From DATCMH01 sp036563505 (GTDB taxonomy: Bacteria > Pseudomonadota > Alphaproteobacteria > Rhizobiales > Beijerinckiaceae): a DNA stretch of 64,000 bases. Within the stretch, counting starts at the first letter, position 1, and every line of letters begins with the position of its first letter. The notes beneath the pieces were generated by a model. It saw only the letters and a program-made list of their open reading frames with translations. It was not told the origin of the DNA and ran no database searches. The stretch is from positions 1 to 64,000 of the forward strand of contig DATCMH010000016.1 of the NCBI GenBank assembly GCA_036563505.1, written 5' to 3'. Below, one piece after another: positions 7,141 through 16,722 of the stretch. The position numbers were made by a program, and so were the translations under genes.

Positions 7141-8393
7141 GCGCGTCTCAAGGCTGCACCGACCGGCCCGTCCTGCGCGAACGCGGCCAGCGCGAGGTGT
7201 TCTGCGGCCTCACGGGGATCGTGTGGCTGCACCGCAAGATCCAGGACGCCTTCTTCCTCGTCGTCGGCTCGCGCACCTGCGCCCACCTGCTGCAATCGGC
7301 GGCCGGTGTCATGATCTTCGCCGAGCCGCGTTTCGCCACGGCCATCATCGAGGAGCGCGATCTCGCCGGCCTCGCCGACGCGAACGACGAGCTCGACCGT
7401 GTGGTGACCCGGCTGCTCGAGCGGCGGCCGGACATCCGCCTTCTCTTTCTCGTCGGGTCCTGCCCGTCGGAGGTGATCAAACTCGACCTGTCGCGGGCGG
7501 CCGCGCGCCTCTCGCAGCGCGTCTCGCCCGGCGTCCGCGTGCTGTCCTACTCGGGCAGCGGCATCGAGACCACGTTTACGCAGGGCGAGGACGCCTGCCT
7601 CGCGGCCCTGGCGCCCGGCCTGCCGAGCGAGGAGGAGCCGTCGCTCCTTGTCGTCGGCGCGCTGGCCGAAGCCGTCGAGGATCAATTCCTGCGGCTCTTC
7701 CAGGCGCTCGGCATTGAGCGGGTCCGCTTCCTGCCGCCGCGGCGCTCGACCGATCTGCCGCCCGTTGGCCGCAACACGCGCTACCTGCTGGCCCAGCCTT
7801 TCCTGGGCGACACGGCGCGGGCGCTCGAAGCGCGCGGGGCGACCCGCATCGCCGCCCCCTTCCCCCTCGGCGTCGAGGGAACGCTCCTCTGGCTTGCCGC
7901 GGCCGCGAACGCCTTCGGGGTCGATCCGGCGCGCCTCGCCGCAGTCACCGCGGCGCCCGCCGAACGCGCCCGCCGCGCCCTGGCGCGCCATCGCGCGGCG
8001 CTGTCGGGCAAGCGCGTTTTCCTCTTCCCCGATTCACAGATCGAGATTCCCCTCGCCCGCTTCCTCGCCCGCGAGCTCGGCATGGAGCCGATCGAGGTCG
8101 GCACGCCCTACCTGCATCGCCAGCACCTCGCCGAGGAGCTCGCCCTCCTGCCGGACGGGATCGCGCTGAGCGAGGGGCAGGACGTCGAGCGCCAGCTCGA
8201 CCGCTGCCGCGCCGCGCGCCCCGACCTGATCCTCTGCGGCCTCGGTCTGGCCAATCCGCTCGAGGCGGAGGGCTTCACGACCAAGTGGTCGATCGAGCTG
8301 ATCTTCACTCCCGTCCAGGGCTTCGAACAGGCGGCGGATCTCGCCGAGCTGTTCGCGCGGCCGCTGGTGCGGCGCGCCCGGCTGGTGGCTTAA
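7137..8393 (+). CDS. bchN: Dark-operative protochlorophyllide reductase subunit N
   Basis: With BchB forms the nitrogenase-like NB component that reduces ring D of protochlorophyllide, fed by BchL. The 418-aa protein has three Cys at positions 23 (VFCGLTG), 48 (GSRTCAHLL) and 109 (LVGSCPSEV), the spacing of the NB-cluster ligands. ATG at 7137 overlaps the bchF stop by 4 bp. Normal length. The presence of this oxygen-sensitive enzyme without a light-dependent reductase in the window is typical of aerobic phototrophic bacteria. Confidence 0.96.
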   Translation: MSASQGCTDRPVLRERGQREVFCGLTGIVWLHRKIQDAFFLVVGSRTCAHLLQSAAGVMIFAEPRFATAIIEERDLAGLADANDELDRVVTRLLERRPDIRLLFLVGSCPSEVIKLDLSRAAARLSQRVSPGVRVLSYSGSGIETTFTQGEDACLAALAPGLPSEEEPSLLVVGALAEAVEDQFLRLFQALGIERVRFLPPRRSTDLPPVGRNTRYLLAQPFLGDTARALEARGATRIAAPFPLGVEGTLLWLAAAANAFGVDPARLAAVTAAPAERARRALARHRAALSGKRVFLFPDSQIEIPLARFLARELGMEPIEVGTPYLHRQHLAEELALLPDGIALSEGQDVERQLDRCRAARPDLILCGLGLANPLEAEGFTTKWSIELIFTPVQGFEQAADLAELFARPLVRRARLVA

Positions 8394-8396
8394 GAC

Positions 8397-9959
8397 ATGC
8401 AGCTCTCCGTCTGGACCTACGAAGGTCCTCCCCATGTCGGCGCCATGCGGATCGCCACCGCGATGGAGGGCGTCCACTACGTCTTGCACGCCCCCCAAGG
8501 GGACACCTACGCCGACCTGCTCTTCACGATGATCGAGCGCTCCCAGAAGCGCCCGCCCGTCACCTACACCACCTTCCAGGCCCGCGATCTTGGCGGCGAT
8601 ACGGCGGAGCTGTTCAAGAACGCCGTCCGCGACGCCTACGAGCGCTTTCGCCCTGAGGCGATGATCGTCGGCGCCTCCTGCACGGCGGAGCTGATCCAGG
8701 ACGATCCGGGCGGTCTCGCCCGGGCGCTCGGGCTACCGATCCCCGTCATCCCGCTGGAGCTTCCGTCCTACCAGAAGAAAGAGAACTGGGGCGCGGCGGA
8801 AACCCTCTATCAGCTCGTCCGGGCGCTCGCCGGCCCCCACGCGCCGCCGCCTGGCACCGTCCGGCCCGCGCGCGATCTCAGCCGCCGCCCGACCTGCAAC
8901 CTGCTGGGCCCCACGGCGCTCGGCTTCCGCCATCGGGACGACGTCGCCGAGATCGGCGCGCTCCTTGAGCGCCTCGGGGTCGAGGTTCTGGTCACGGCGC
9001 CGCTGGGCGCCTCGCCCGGCGACCTGGCGCGCCTCGGCGAGGCGGACTTCAACGTCGTGCTCTACCCTGAGATCGCCGGACCGACGGCGCAGTGGCTCGC
9101 CCGCACCTTCGGCCAGCCCGCGACCCGGACCGTGCCGATCGGCGTCACGGCGACGAAGGCCTTCATCGACGAGGTCTGCGCGCTCGCCGGCCTCAATCCG
9201 GACTCCGCCCGCGCCGCCGGCGCCTCGCGCCTGCCCTGGTACTCGCGCTCGGTCGACTCGACCTACCTCACCGGCAAGCGGGTCTTCGTCTTCGGGGACG
9301 GCACCCATGCGCTGGCCGCCGCCCGCATCGCCTCGCAGGAACTGGCCTTCGAGGTCGTGGGCCTCGGCACCTACTCGCGGGAGTTCGCCCGCGACGTCCG
9401 CGAGGCGGCCAAGGGCCTCGGGATCGAGGCCCTGATCACCGACGATTCCCTCGAGGTCGAGACGGCCATCGCGGCGCTCCAGCCCGAGCTGGTGCTGGGC
9501 ACCCAGATGGAGCGCCACGTCGCCAAACGCCTCGGCATTCCCTGCGCCGTGATCTCCGCGCCGGTGCACGTGCAGGACTTCCCGGCCCGCACCTCGCCGC
9601 AGATGGGGTTCGAAGGCGCGAACGTGATCTTCGATGCCTGGGTCCATCCCCTAATGATGGGGCTGGAAGAGCACCTGCTCGGCATGTTCCGCGAGGATTT
9701 CGAGTTCGCCGACGGCGCGCAGCCATCGCATCTGGGTGCCGGCGCGCCGGCGCCCGCTCAGCAACCCATCGTCGTTCCCGAGACCCTCGCCGCCTCGCCC
9801 GTTGCCTGGACGGGAGAGGCCGAGGCCGAGCTCAAGAAAATTCCCTTTTTCGTGCGCGGCAAGGCCCGCCGCAACGCCGAACGCTTCGCCACCGACCGGG
9901 GCGTCGCCCTGGTCACGCTCGAGACGCTGTACGATGCCAAAGCGCATTACGGCCGCTGA
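8397..9959 (+). CDS. bchB: Dark-operative protochlorophyllide reductase subunit B
   Basis: Catalytic partner of BchN. The 520 residues start MQLSVWTYEGPPHVGAM and keep Asp at position 36 (HAPQGDTYADLLF), the unusual aspartate ligand of the NB [4Fe-4S] cluster. The C-terminal 60 residues (AEAELKKIPFFVRGKARRNA) form the conserved protochlorophyllide-reductase tail domain after an Ala/Pro-rich linker. It begins 3 bp after the bchN stop, and its last 26 bp overlap the start of bchH in another frame. Confidence 0.96.
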   Translation: MQLSVWTYEGPPHVGAMRIATAMEGVHYVLHAPQGDTYADLLFTMIERSQKRPPVTYTTFQARDLGGDTAELFKNAVRDAYERFRPEAMIVGASCTAELIQDDPGGLARALGLPIPVIPLELPSYQKKENWGAAETLYQLVRALAGPHAPPPGTVRPARDLSRRPTCNLLGPTALGFRHRDDVAEIGALLERLGVEVLVTAPLGASPGDLARLGEADFNVVLYPEIAGPTAQWLARTFGQPATRTVPIGVTATKAFIDEVCALAGLNPDSARAAGASRLPWYSRSVDSTYLTGKRVFVFGDGTHALAAARIASQELAFEVVGLGTYSREFARDVREAAKGLGIEALITDDSLEVETAIAALQPELVLGTQMERHVAKRLGIPCAVISAPVHVQDFPARTSPQMGFEGANVIFDAWVHPLMMGLEEHLLGMFREDFEFADGAQPSHLGAGAPAPAQQPIVVPETLAASPVAWTGEAEAELKKIPFFVRGKARRNAERFATDRGVALVTLETLYDAKAHYGR

Positions 9960-12900
9960 CCGGACGCCCATCCGCGTCGTCATCGTGACGCTGGACAGCC
10001 ACCTCGCCGGTGCGGTGGACCGGGCACGGGTGGCGCTGAGCGCCGAGATGCCCGGCCTGCATCTCGCCCTCCACGCCGCCGCCGACTGGGACGGCGACCC
10101 GAATGCGCTCGCGCGCTGCCGCGCCGACATCGCCTCGGGCGACATCATCATGGCCACCATGCTGTTCATGGAGGACCATATCCGCGCCGTCCTGCCGGAC
10201 CTGCAGGCCCGTCGAGAGGGCTGCGACGCCATGATCGGCTGCCTCGCCGCCAGCGAGGTCGCCCGGCTCACGCGCCTCAACAAGTTCCGCCTCGACGGCG
10301 CCGAGCGCGGGCCCCTGGCCCTGCTCAAGCGCCTGCGCGGGCCCAAGCGCGGCGAGGGCAGCTCGCCGGAGTCCGGCGCCAAGCAGATGGCGATGCTGCG
10401 CCGCCTGCCCCAGATCCTGCGCTTCATCCCCGGCACGGCGCAGGACGCCCGCGCCTATTTCCTCGCCCTGCAATACTGGCTCGCCGGCTCCGAGCAGAAC
10501 GTCGCGAACCTCGTCCGCCTCCTCGTCGAGCGCTACGCCGACGGGCCGCGGCGGGCCTTGCGCGGGGCTCTGCGCGCGACGCCGCCGCTGAACTATCCGG
10601 AGGTGGGCGTCTACCACCCGCGCCTCACCGGCCGTATCGGGGACCGCGCGGAGGCTCTGCCCGCACCGGCCTCGCCACGCGGCACGGTCGGGCTTCTGCT
10701 GATGCGCTCCTACCTGCTCGCCGGCAACACCGCCCATTACGACGCGGTGATCGGCGCGCTCGAAGCCCGCGGCCTCAAGGTGATTCCCGCCTTCGCGAGC
10801 GGGCTCGATTCCCGGCCGGCGATCGACCGCTTCTTCCGCCCAAATGGCCGCACCGCCGTCGACGCGGTGATCTCGCTCACCGGCTTCTCCCTCGTCGGCG
10901 GCCCGGCCTACAACGACGCCAAGGCTGCGGAGGAGACGCTCGCCGCCCTCGACGTGCCCTACCTTGCCGCCCATGCGGGCGAGTTCCAGACGCTGGAGCA
11001 GTGGGAGACCTCCGACCGCGGCCTGCACCCGGTCGAGCAGACCATCATGGTCGCGATCCCCGAGCTCGACGGGTCGATCGCGCCGATCCTGTTCGGCGGC
11101 CGCTCGGGCGACGCGATCGGCGAGACCGCGCGCAACATGCAGGCCCATCCGGAGCGGGTCGAGCGCCTCGCGGCCCGGGTCGCCCGCCTCATCGTGCTCC
11201 GGCGCGCGGCGCGGCGGGAGCGCCGGCTCGCGATCGTCCTGTTCAACTTTCCCCCGAACGCCGGGGGAACGGGCACGGCGGCCTTCCTCGACGTCTTCGC
11301 GTCGCTGCGAAACGCCCTCGCGGCCCTGAAAGCAGATGGCTACACGGTCGAGGTGCCCGACACCGCTGAGGAACTCCGCGCGCGGGTGACGGGAGGCAAC
11401 GCCGCCCGCTTCGGCACCGACGCCAACGTCCACGCCCGCATCACCGCCGACGACCACGTGCGCCGCGAGCCTTACCTCGCCGAGATCGAGCGGCAATGGG
11501 GCCCGGCGCCGGGCCGCCACCAGAGCGACGGACAGGCGATCCAGGTGCTCGGCGAGCGCTTCGGCAACGTGCTGGTCACGATCCAGCCCTCCTTCGGCTA
11601 CGAGGGCGACCCGATGCGCCTGCTCTTCGAGAAGGGCTTCGCGCCGACCCACGCCTTCTCGGCCTTCTACCGCTACCTGCGCGAGGATTTCGGCGCTCAT
11701 GCCGTGCTGCATTTCGGCACCCACGGCGCGCTCGAGTTCATGCCGGGCAAGCAGGCCGGGTTGTCGGGCGCCTGCTGGCCGGACCGCCTGATCGGCGATC
11801 TGCCGAACGTCTATCTCTACGCCGCCAACAACCCCTCCGAGGGCACCATCGCCAAGCGGCGGGGCAGCGCGACGCTGGTCAGCTATCTGACGCCTCCGGT
11901 GGCCCAGGCCGGCCTCTACCGCGGCCTCCTCGATCTCAAGGCGTCCATCGAGCGCTGGCGCAGCCTGCCGCCGGACGCTCCCGATGGCGAGCGCGAGAGC
12001 CTCGCCGCCCTCGTCCAAGCCCAGGCCGCGACCGTCGACCTCGCGCCGGCGGAGCCGGCCTGGGTCAATGCGGAGGCGCAGGTCGTCGCCCTGACGACCG
12101 CGCTGCTCGACCTCGAATACAGCCTTATCCCGCACGGCCTCCACGTCGTCGGCGCGCCGACGGTGGCTGCTGAGCGCGTCGACCAGCTTCTCGCCATGGC
12201 CGAGAGCGCCGGTCAGCCGGTCGAGCGCGCGGCGGTGGAGGCCCTCGTCGGCGGCGCCCGACCGGAGGAGGCGCTCGTGGTAGCGGGGCTCGCGGCCGAT
12301 GCGGATCGCCTCGCCGCGCTGACCCGTCTCGCCGAGGCCGACCGCCTCCTGGCCGAAGATCACGAGTTGCCCGGCCTGATGCGGGCGCTCGATGGCCGCT
12401 ACGTCCGTCCCGCGCCGGGTGGCGATCTCCTGCGCAATCCCGCGATCCTGCCCACGGGCCGCAATCTGCACGGCTTCGACCCGTTCCGCCTGCCCAGCGC
12501 CTTCGCGGTGGCCGACGGCGCCCGCCAGGCAGCGCGGCTCCTAGAGCAGCACCAAGCGGGCGGTCACCCCCTCCCGGAATCCGTCGCCATCGTCCTGTGG
12601 GGCACGGACAACCTGAAGAGCGAGGGCGGGCCGATCGCCCAGGCCCTGGCGCTCATGGGCGCGAAGCCCCGCTTCGACGCCTACGGCCGGCTCTGCGGCG
12701 CCGCGCTGATCCCGCTGGACGAGCTCGGCCGGCCGCGCATCGACGTGGTGGTCACGCTCTCCGGCATCTTCCGCGATCTCCTGCCCCTGCAGACGAAGAT
12801 GCTCGCGGAGGCCGCGTACCTGGCGGCCAGCGCCGACGAGCCGAGCGAGTTGAACTTCGTGCGCAAACGGGCGCTCTCCCACGTCGCGGCCCAGGGCTGC

Positions 12901-13662
12901 GATCTGGAGACCGCGTCGCTGCGCGTCTTCAGCAACGCCGACGGCGCCTATGGGGCCAACGTCAACCATCTCATCGACGCGAGCTGCTGGCAGGACGAAG
13001 ACGAGCTCGCCGAGACCTATTCCCGCCGCAAGTGCTTCGCCTACGGACGCGACGGCCGCCCGGTGCGCCAAGCCGCCCTGCTGACGAGCATCCTGGAGGG
13101 CGTCGACCTCGCCTACCAGAACCTCGAATCCGTCGAGCTCGGCGTCACCACCATCGACCACTACGTCGACAGCTTGGGCGGCATCAGCAAGGCGGCGGGC
13201 CGGGCCCGGCGCGCGGCCGGGGCCGAACCGATCCCGGTCTATATCGGCGACCAGACCCGGGGCGAGGGCACGGTCCGGACGCTGGCCGAGCAAGTGGCTC
13301 TGGAGAGCCGCACCCGCGTCCTCAACCCGAAATGGTATGAGGGCATGCTCCGGCACGGCTACGAGGGCGTGCGCCAGATCGAGGCCCACGTCACCAACAC
13401 GGTGGGCTGGTCGGCCACCACGGGCCAGGTCGCGCCCTGGGTCTACCAGCAGATCACCAGCACCTTCGTCCTCGACCCGGCGATGCGCGAGCGCCTCGCC
13501 GCGCTGAACCCCAAGGCCTCGGCCAAGGTCGCGAACCGTCTCATCGAGGCGCACGAGCGCCGCTACTGGACCCCGGATGCGGCGACGCTCGAGGCGTTGC
13601 GGCAAGCGGGCGACGAACTCGAGGACCGCCTCGAAGGCATCACGGAAGGCATGGCCGCATGA
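9934..13662 (+). CDS. bchH: Magnesium chelatase subunit H
   Basis: Binds protoporphyrin IX and inserts Mg2+ with the BchI-BchD ATPase, the branch point from heme to bacteriochlorophyll. The 1242-aa length is normal for BchH. Recognisable CobN/BchH segments are LLFEKGFAPTHAFSAFYRYL, VLHFGTHGALEFMPGKQAG and NTVGWSATTGQVAPWVYQQI. Start ATG at 9934 (MPKRITAADRTPIRVV) lies inside the end of bchB, a 26-bp overlap; the frame is open further upstream only as a shadow of bchB. The stop overlaps the bchL start (ATGA). Confidence 0.96.
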   Translation: MPKRITAADRTPIRVVIVTLDSHLAGAVDRARVALSAEMPGLHLALHAAADWDGDPNALARCRADIASGDIIMATMLFMEDHIRAVLPDLQARREGCDAMIGCLAASEVARLTRLNKFRLDGAERGPLALLKRLRGPKRGEGSSPESGAKQMAMLRRLPQILRFIPGTAQDARAYFLALQYWLAGSEQNVANLVRLLVERYADGPRRALRGALRATPPLNYPEVGVYHPRLTGRIGDRAEALPAPASPRGTVGLLLMRSYLLAGNTAHYDAVIGALEARGLKVIPAFASGLDSRPAIDRFFRPNGRTAVDAVISLTGFSLVGGPAYNDAKAAEETLAALDVPYLAAHAGEFQTLEQWETSDRGLHPVEQTIMVAIPELDGSIAPILFGGRSGDAIGETARNMQAHPERVERLAARVARLIVLRRAARRERRLAIVLFNFPPNAGGTGTAAFLDVFASLRNALAALKADGYTVEVPDTAEELRARVTGGNAARFGTDANVHARITADDHVRREPYLAEIERQWGPAPGRHQSDGQAIQVLGERFGNVLVTIQPSFGYEGDPMRLLFEKGFAPTHAFSAFYRYLREDFGAHAVLHFGTHGALEFMPGKQAGLSGACWPDRLIGDLPNVYLYAANNPSEGTIAKRRGSATLVSYLTPPVAQAGLYRGLLDLKASIERWRSLPPDAPDGERESLAALVQAQAATVDLAPAEPAWVNAEAQVVALTTALLDLEYSLIPHGLHVVGAPTVAAERVDQLLAMAESAGQPVERAAVEALVGGARPEEALVVAGLAADADRLAALTRLAEADRLLAEDHELPGLMRALDGRYVRPAPGGDLLRNPAILPTGRNLHGFDPFRLPSAFAVADGARQAARLLEQHQAGGHPLPESVAIVLWGTDNLKSEGGPIAQALALMGAKPRFDAYGRLCGAALIPLDELGRPRIDVVVTLSGIFRDLLPLQTKMLAEAAYLAASADEPSELNFVRKRALSHVAAQGCDLETASLRVFSNADGAYGANVNHLIDASCWQDEDELAETYSRRKCFAYGRDGRPVRQAALLTSILEGVDLAYQNLESVELGVTTIDHYVDSLGGISKAAGRARRAAGAEPIPVYIGDQTRGEGTVRTLAEQVALESRTRVLNPKWYEGMLRHGYEGVRQIEAHVTNTVGWSATTGQVAPWVYQQITSTFVLDPAMRERLAALNPKASAKVANRLIEAHERRYWTPDAATLEALRQAGDELEDRLEGITEGMAA

Positions 13663-14588
13663 CCGCCGCAACGACCGCTCTCAACATCCGGGCGCCCGTC
13701 GCCCGGCCCCTGCCGCCCCCCGGCCGCGCCGACGGCGCGGGCAGCGTGCAGGTGCACCTCGACCCCGCGATGACCATCGGCACGGCGAAGGTCTTCTCCG
13801 TCTACGGCAAGGGCGGCATCGGCAAATCGACGACCTCGTCGAACCTCTCCGTCGCCTTCTCCAAGCTCGGCAAGCGGGTGCTGCAGATCGGCTGCGACCC
13901 GAAGCACGATTCCACCTTCACGTTGACGAAGCGCCTGGTGCCCACCGTTATCGACATCCTGGAGACGGTGAACTTCCACTCCGAGGAGCTGCGCGTCGAG
14001 GACTTCGTCTTCGAGGGCTATAACGGCGTGATGTGCGTCGAGGCCGGCGGCCCGCCGGCCGGCACGGGCTGCGGCGGCTACGTCGTCGGCCAGACCGTGA
14101 AGCTCCTGAAGGAGCACCACCTTCTCGACGACACCGACGTGGTGATCTTCGATGTGCTCGGCGACGTGGTGTGCGGCGGCTTCGCAGCCCCCCTCCAGCA
14201 CGCCGACCGCGCCGTCATCGTCGCCGCGAACGACTTCGACTCGATCTTCGCCATGAACCGCATCGTCGCGGCGATCCAGGCGAAATCCCGCAACTACGCG
14301 GTGCGGCTGGCCGGCGTCATCGCCAACCGCTCGGCCGGAACCGACCAGATCGACCGCTTCAACGCCCGGACGGGTCTTGAGACCATCGCGCATTTCCCCG
14401 ACCTCGACATCATCCGCCGGTCCCGCCTCAAGAAGGCGACCCTGTTCGAGATGGAGTCGACGCCCGAGCTGGAAGCGGTGAAGACGGAGTATCTGCGCCT
14501 CGCAGCCTCCCTCTGGGCGGGCTCCGAGCCCCTCGCGGCGGTGCCGATGAAGGACCGTGACATCTTCGATCTGCTGGGATTCGACTGA
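13659..14588 (+). CDS. bchL: Dark-operative protochlorophyllide reductase iron-sulfur ATPase (L)
   Basis: NifH-like reductase that hands electrons to BchNB with ATP hydrolysis. The 309-aa protein has a P-loop YGKGGIGKSTTSSN (about 46-59) and two Cys ligands of the inter-subunit [4Fe-4S] cluster, in GTGCGGYVVG and GDVVCGGFAAP. An N-terminal extension of about 40 residues precedes the conserved core. It overlaps bchH by 4 bp and bchM by 1 bp. Confidence 0.97.
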   Translation: MTAATTALNIRAPVARPLPPPGRADGAGSVQVHLDPAMTIGTAKVFSVYGKGGIGKSTTSSNLSVAFSKLGKRVLQIGCDPKHDSTFTLTKRLVPTVIDILETVNFHSEELRVEDFVFEGYNGVMCVEAGGPPAGTGCGGYVVGQTVKLLKEHHLLDDTDVVIFDVLGDVVCGGFAAPLQHADRAVIVAANDFDSIFAMNRIVAAIQAKSRNYAVRLAGVIANRSAGTDQIDRFNARTGLETIAHFPDLDIIRRSRLKKATLFEMESTPELEAVKTEYLRLAASLWAGSEPLAAVPMKDRDIFDLLGFD

Positions 14589-15289
14589 TGCCGTTGAGCG
14601 CCACCTACCGCGCCCGGCGCGGCGAGCTCGAAACCTACTTCGACCGCACGGCGGCCGCGGCCTGGGCCCGGCTGACCTCGGAAGCGCCGGTGAGCCGCAT
14701 CCGCGCCACCGTGAGGGCCGGGCGCGACCGGATGCGGGGCACGATCCTGTCCTGGCTGCCCTCCGACATGACGGGCCTGCGCCTGCTCGACGCCGGCGCC
14801 GGCACGGGAGCGCTCTCCGTCGAGGCGGCGCGCCGCGGTGCGGAAGTCGTTGCGATCGACCTCTCTCCCACCCTCGTCAACCTCGCTCGCGAGCGTCTGC
14901 CCCGCGAGTTCGCTGCCCGGATCGACTTTCGCGTCGGCGACATGCTCGATCCCGCCCTCGGCGCCTTCGACCACGTCGTGGCGATGGACTCGCTCATCCA
15001 CTACCGCGGGCCGGACGTCGTCGGCGCCCTGACGGGTCTCGCCGCCCGGACCCGCCGCTCCCTCGTCTTCACCTTCGCTCCCCGCACGCCGGCGCTGACC
15101 GTGATGCACGCCGCCGGCCGGCTTTTCCCGCGCGGCGATCGGGCGCCGGCGATCGAGCCGGTGGCCGAGGCGAACCTGCGCCGCCTCATCGCGGCCGAGA
15201 GCGGGCTCGCCGCTTGGCAGCCCGGGCGGTCGGAGCGGGTGGCAAGCGGCTTCTACACGTCCCAGGCGATGGAGGTCGTCCGGCGATGA
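14588..15289 (+). CDS. bchM: Mg-protoporphyrin IX O-methyltransferase
   Basis: SAM-dependent methylation of the C13 propionate of Mg-protoporphyrin IX, making the substrate of AcsF. The 233-aa protein begins with TYRARRGELETYFDRTAAAA, typical of BchM, followed by the SAM motif LRLLDAGAGTGALSVEAARR (about 61-80) and VVAMDSLIHY. Start overlaps the bchL stop (TGATG) and the end overlaps the next gene (ATGAGGAG), indicating coupled translation. Confidence 0.95.
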   Translation: MPLSATYRARRGELETYFDRTAAAAWARLTSEAPVSRIRATVRAGRDRMRGTILSWLPSDMTGLRLLDAGAGTGALSVEAARRGAEVVAIDLSPTLVNLARERLPREFAARIDFRVGDMLDPALGAFDHVVAMDSLIHYRGPDVVGALTGLAARTRRSLVFTFAPRTPALTVMHAAGRLFPRGDRAPAIEPVAEANLRRLIAAESGLAAWQPGRSERVASGFYTSQAMEVVRR

Positions 15290-16704
15290 GGAGCGACGGC
15301 CTCGCGCGGATGTGGATGCGGGTCGGGCCGCGGTTCCTGCCCTTCGCCGACGCGGCGACGGCGGAGCTGCCGCTCTCGCGCCTGCTGCGCCTGTCGCTGT
15401 TCCAGGTCTCCGTCGGTATGGCCGTGGTGCTGCTCAACGGCACCCTCAACCGGGTGATGATCGTGGAGCTCGGCGTGCCGGCCTCCCTCGTCTCGACCAT
15501 GGTCGCGCTGCCCCTTCTCATCGCTCCCTTCCGCGCCTTGATCGGCTTCCGGTCGGACACCCACCGGTCCATGCTCGGCTGGCGCCGGGTTCCCTACATC
15601 TGGTTCGGGTCGCTCCTGCAGTTCGGCGGCCTCGCGATCATGCCCTTCGCCCTGCTGCTCCTGTCGGGCGACACGACAGGGCCGGCCTGGATCGGGCAGG
15701 TTGCCGCGGCGCTTGCCTTCCTCCTGGTCGGGGCAGGGCTGCACACCACCCAGACGGCGGGTCTGGCGCTCGCCGCCGACCTCGCGCCGCCCGACGCCCG
15801 GCCGCGGGTCGTGGCCCTTCTCTACGTGATGCTGCTCGTCGGCATGATGGTCAGCGCCGCGATGTTCGGGGCGGCGCTCGCCGAGTTCGGCCAGGTCCGG
15901 TTGATCCAGGTCATCCAGGCCGCCGCACTCGCCACCATGGCGCTGAACCTCGTCGCCCTGTGGAAGCAGGAGGCGCGCGATCCCTCCCGAACCGATCCTC
16001 GCCTGCCCCAGCCCGCCTTCCGCGACACGTGGCAGGCTTTCCGGCAGGACCCCGGCTCCATCCGCCTCCTCGTGGCGCTCGGCATCGGCACCGCCGGCTT
16101 CAACATGCAGGACGTCCTGCTCGAACCCTACGGCGGCGAGATCCTGAAGCTCGGCGTCGCGGCCACCACAGTGCTCACCGCCCTGTCGGCCGGCGGCAGC
16201 CTCGCGGCTTTCGCCTTCGCGGCCCACCGCCTCGGGCGGGGGGACGATCCGTGCCGGCTCGCGGCGAAGGGCGCGCTCGTCGGGCTCGCCGCCTTCTCGG
16301 CGGTGATCTTCGCAGGTCCCCTCGAATCCGCCCTCCTGTTCCAGGCCGGCGCGACGCTGATCGGCTTCGGGGGCGGCCTCTTCGCGGTCGGCCTCCTGAC
16401 GGCCGCCATGGAGGGATCGTCGGACCGCCAGAGCGGACTGGCGCTGGGCGCCTGGGGAGCCGTGCAGGCCAGCGCCGCGGGGCTCGCCGTCGCCCTCGGC
16501 GGGGGCTTGCGCGACCTCGTCTCCAGCCTTGCCCTGCGCGGCGCCCTTGGCCCGGCCCTCGACACCGCCGCGGCGGGCTACACCGTCGTCTATCACCTCG
16601 AAATCGCGCTGCTTTTCGCCGCGCTCGTCGCCGTCGGACCGCTCGTCAGGTCCGCCGGCGTCTCACCCCGTTCCAAGCTCGGCTTCGCCGAGGTCCCCGG
16701 CTAA
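15286..16704 (+). CDS. lhaA: LhaA/PucC-family LH1 assembly protein
   Basis: MFS-type membrane protein; LhaA (next to puhA in purple bacteria) is needed for light-harvesting 1 assembly. The 472 residues contain about 12 helices and the family segments GTLNRVMIVELGVPASLVST, RSMLGWRRVPYIWFGSLLQF and NMQDVLLEPYGGEILKL. ATG at 15286 overlaps the bchM stop. The position bchM-lhaA-puhA is the classic one, which separates it from the paralogue at 1,710-3,041. Confidence 0.93.
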   Translation: MRSDGLARMWMRVGPRFLPFADAATAELPLSRLLRLSLFQVSVGMAVVLLNGTLNRVMIVELGVPASLVSTMVALPLLIAPFRALIGFRSDTHRSMLGWRRVPYIWFGSLLQFGGLAIMPFALLLLSGDTTGPAWIGQVAAALAFLLVGAGLHTTQTAGLALAADLAPPDARPRVVALLYVMLLVGMMVSAAMFGAALAEFGQVRLIQVIQAAALATMALNLVALWKQEARDPSRTDPRLPQPAFRDTWQAFRQDPGSIRLLVALGIGTAGFNMQDVLLEPYGGEILKLGVAATTVLTALSAGGSLAAFAFAAHRLGRGDDPCRLAAKGALVGLAAFSAVIFAGPLESALLFQAGATLIGFGGGLFAVGLLTAAMEGSSDRQSGLALGAWGAVQASAAGLAVALGGGLRDLVSSLALRGALGPALDTAAAGYTVVYHLEIALLFAALVAVGPLVRSAGVSPRSKLGFAEVPG

Positions 16705-16722
16705 GCATCTGCGGAGGTCCCC

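Noticed and set aside
9913..12471. 852-aa open frame opposite bchH
   Set aside because: Antisense shadow of a GC-rich gene; Arg/Ala/Gly-rich sequence with no domain, and bchH is certain.
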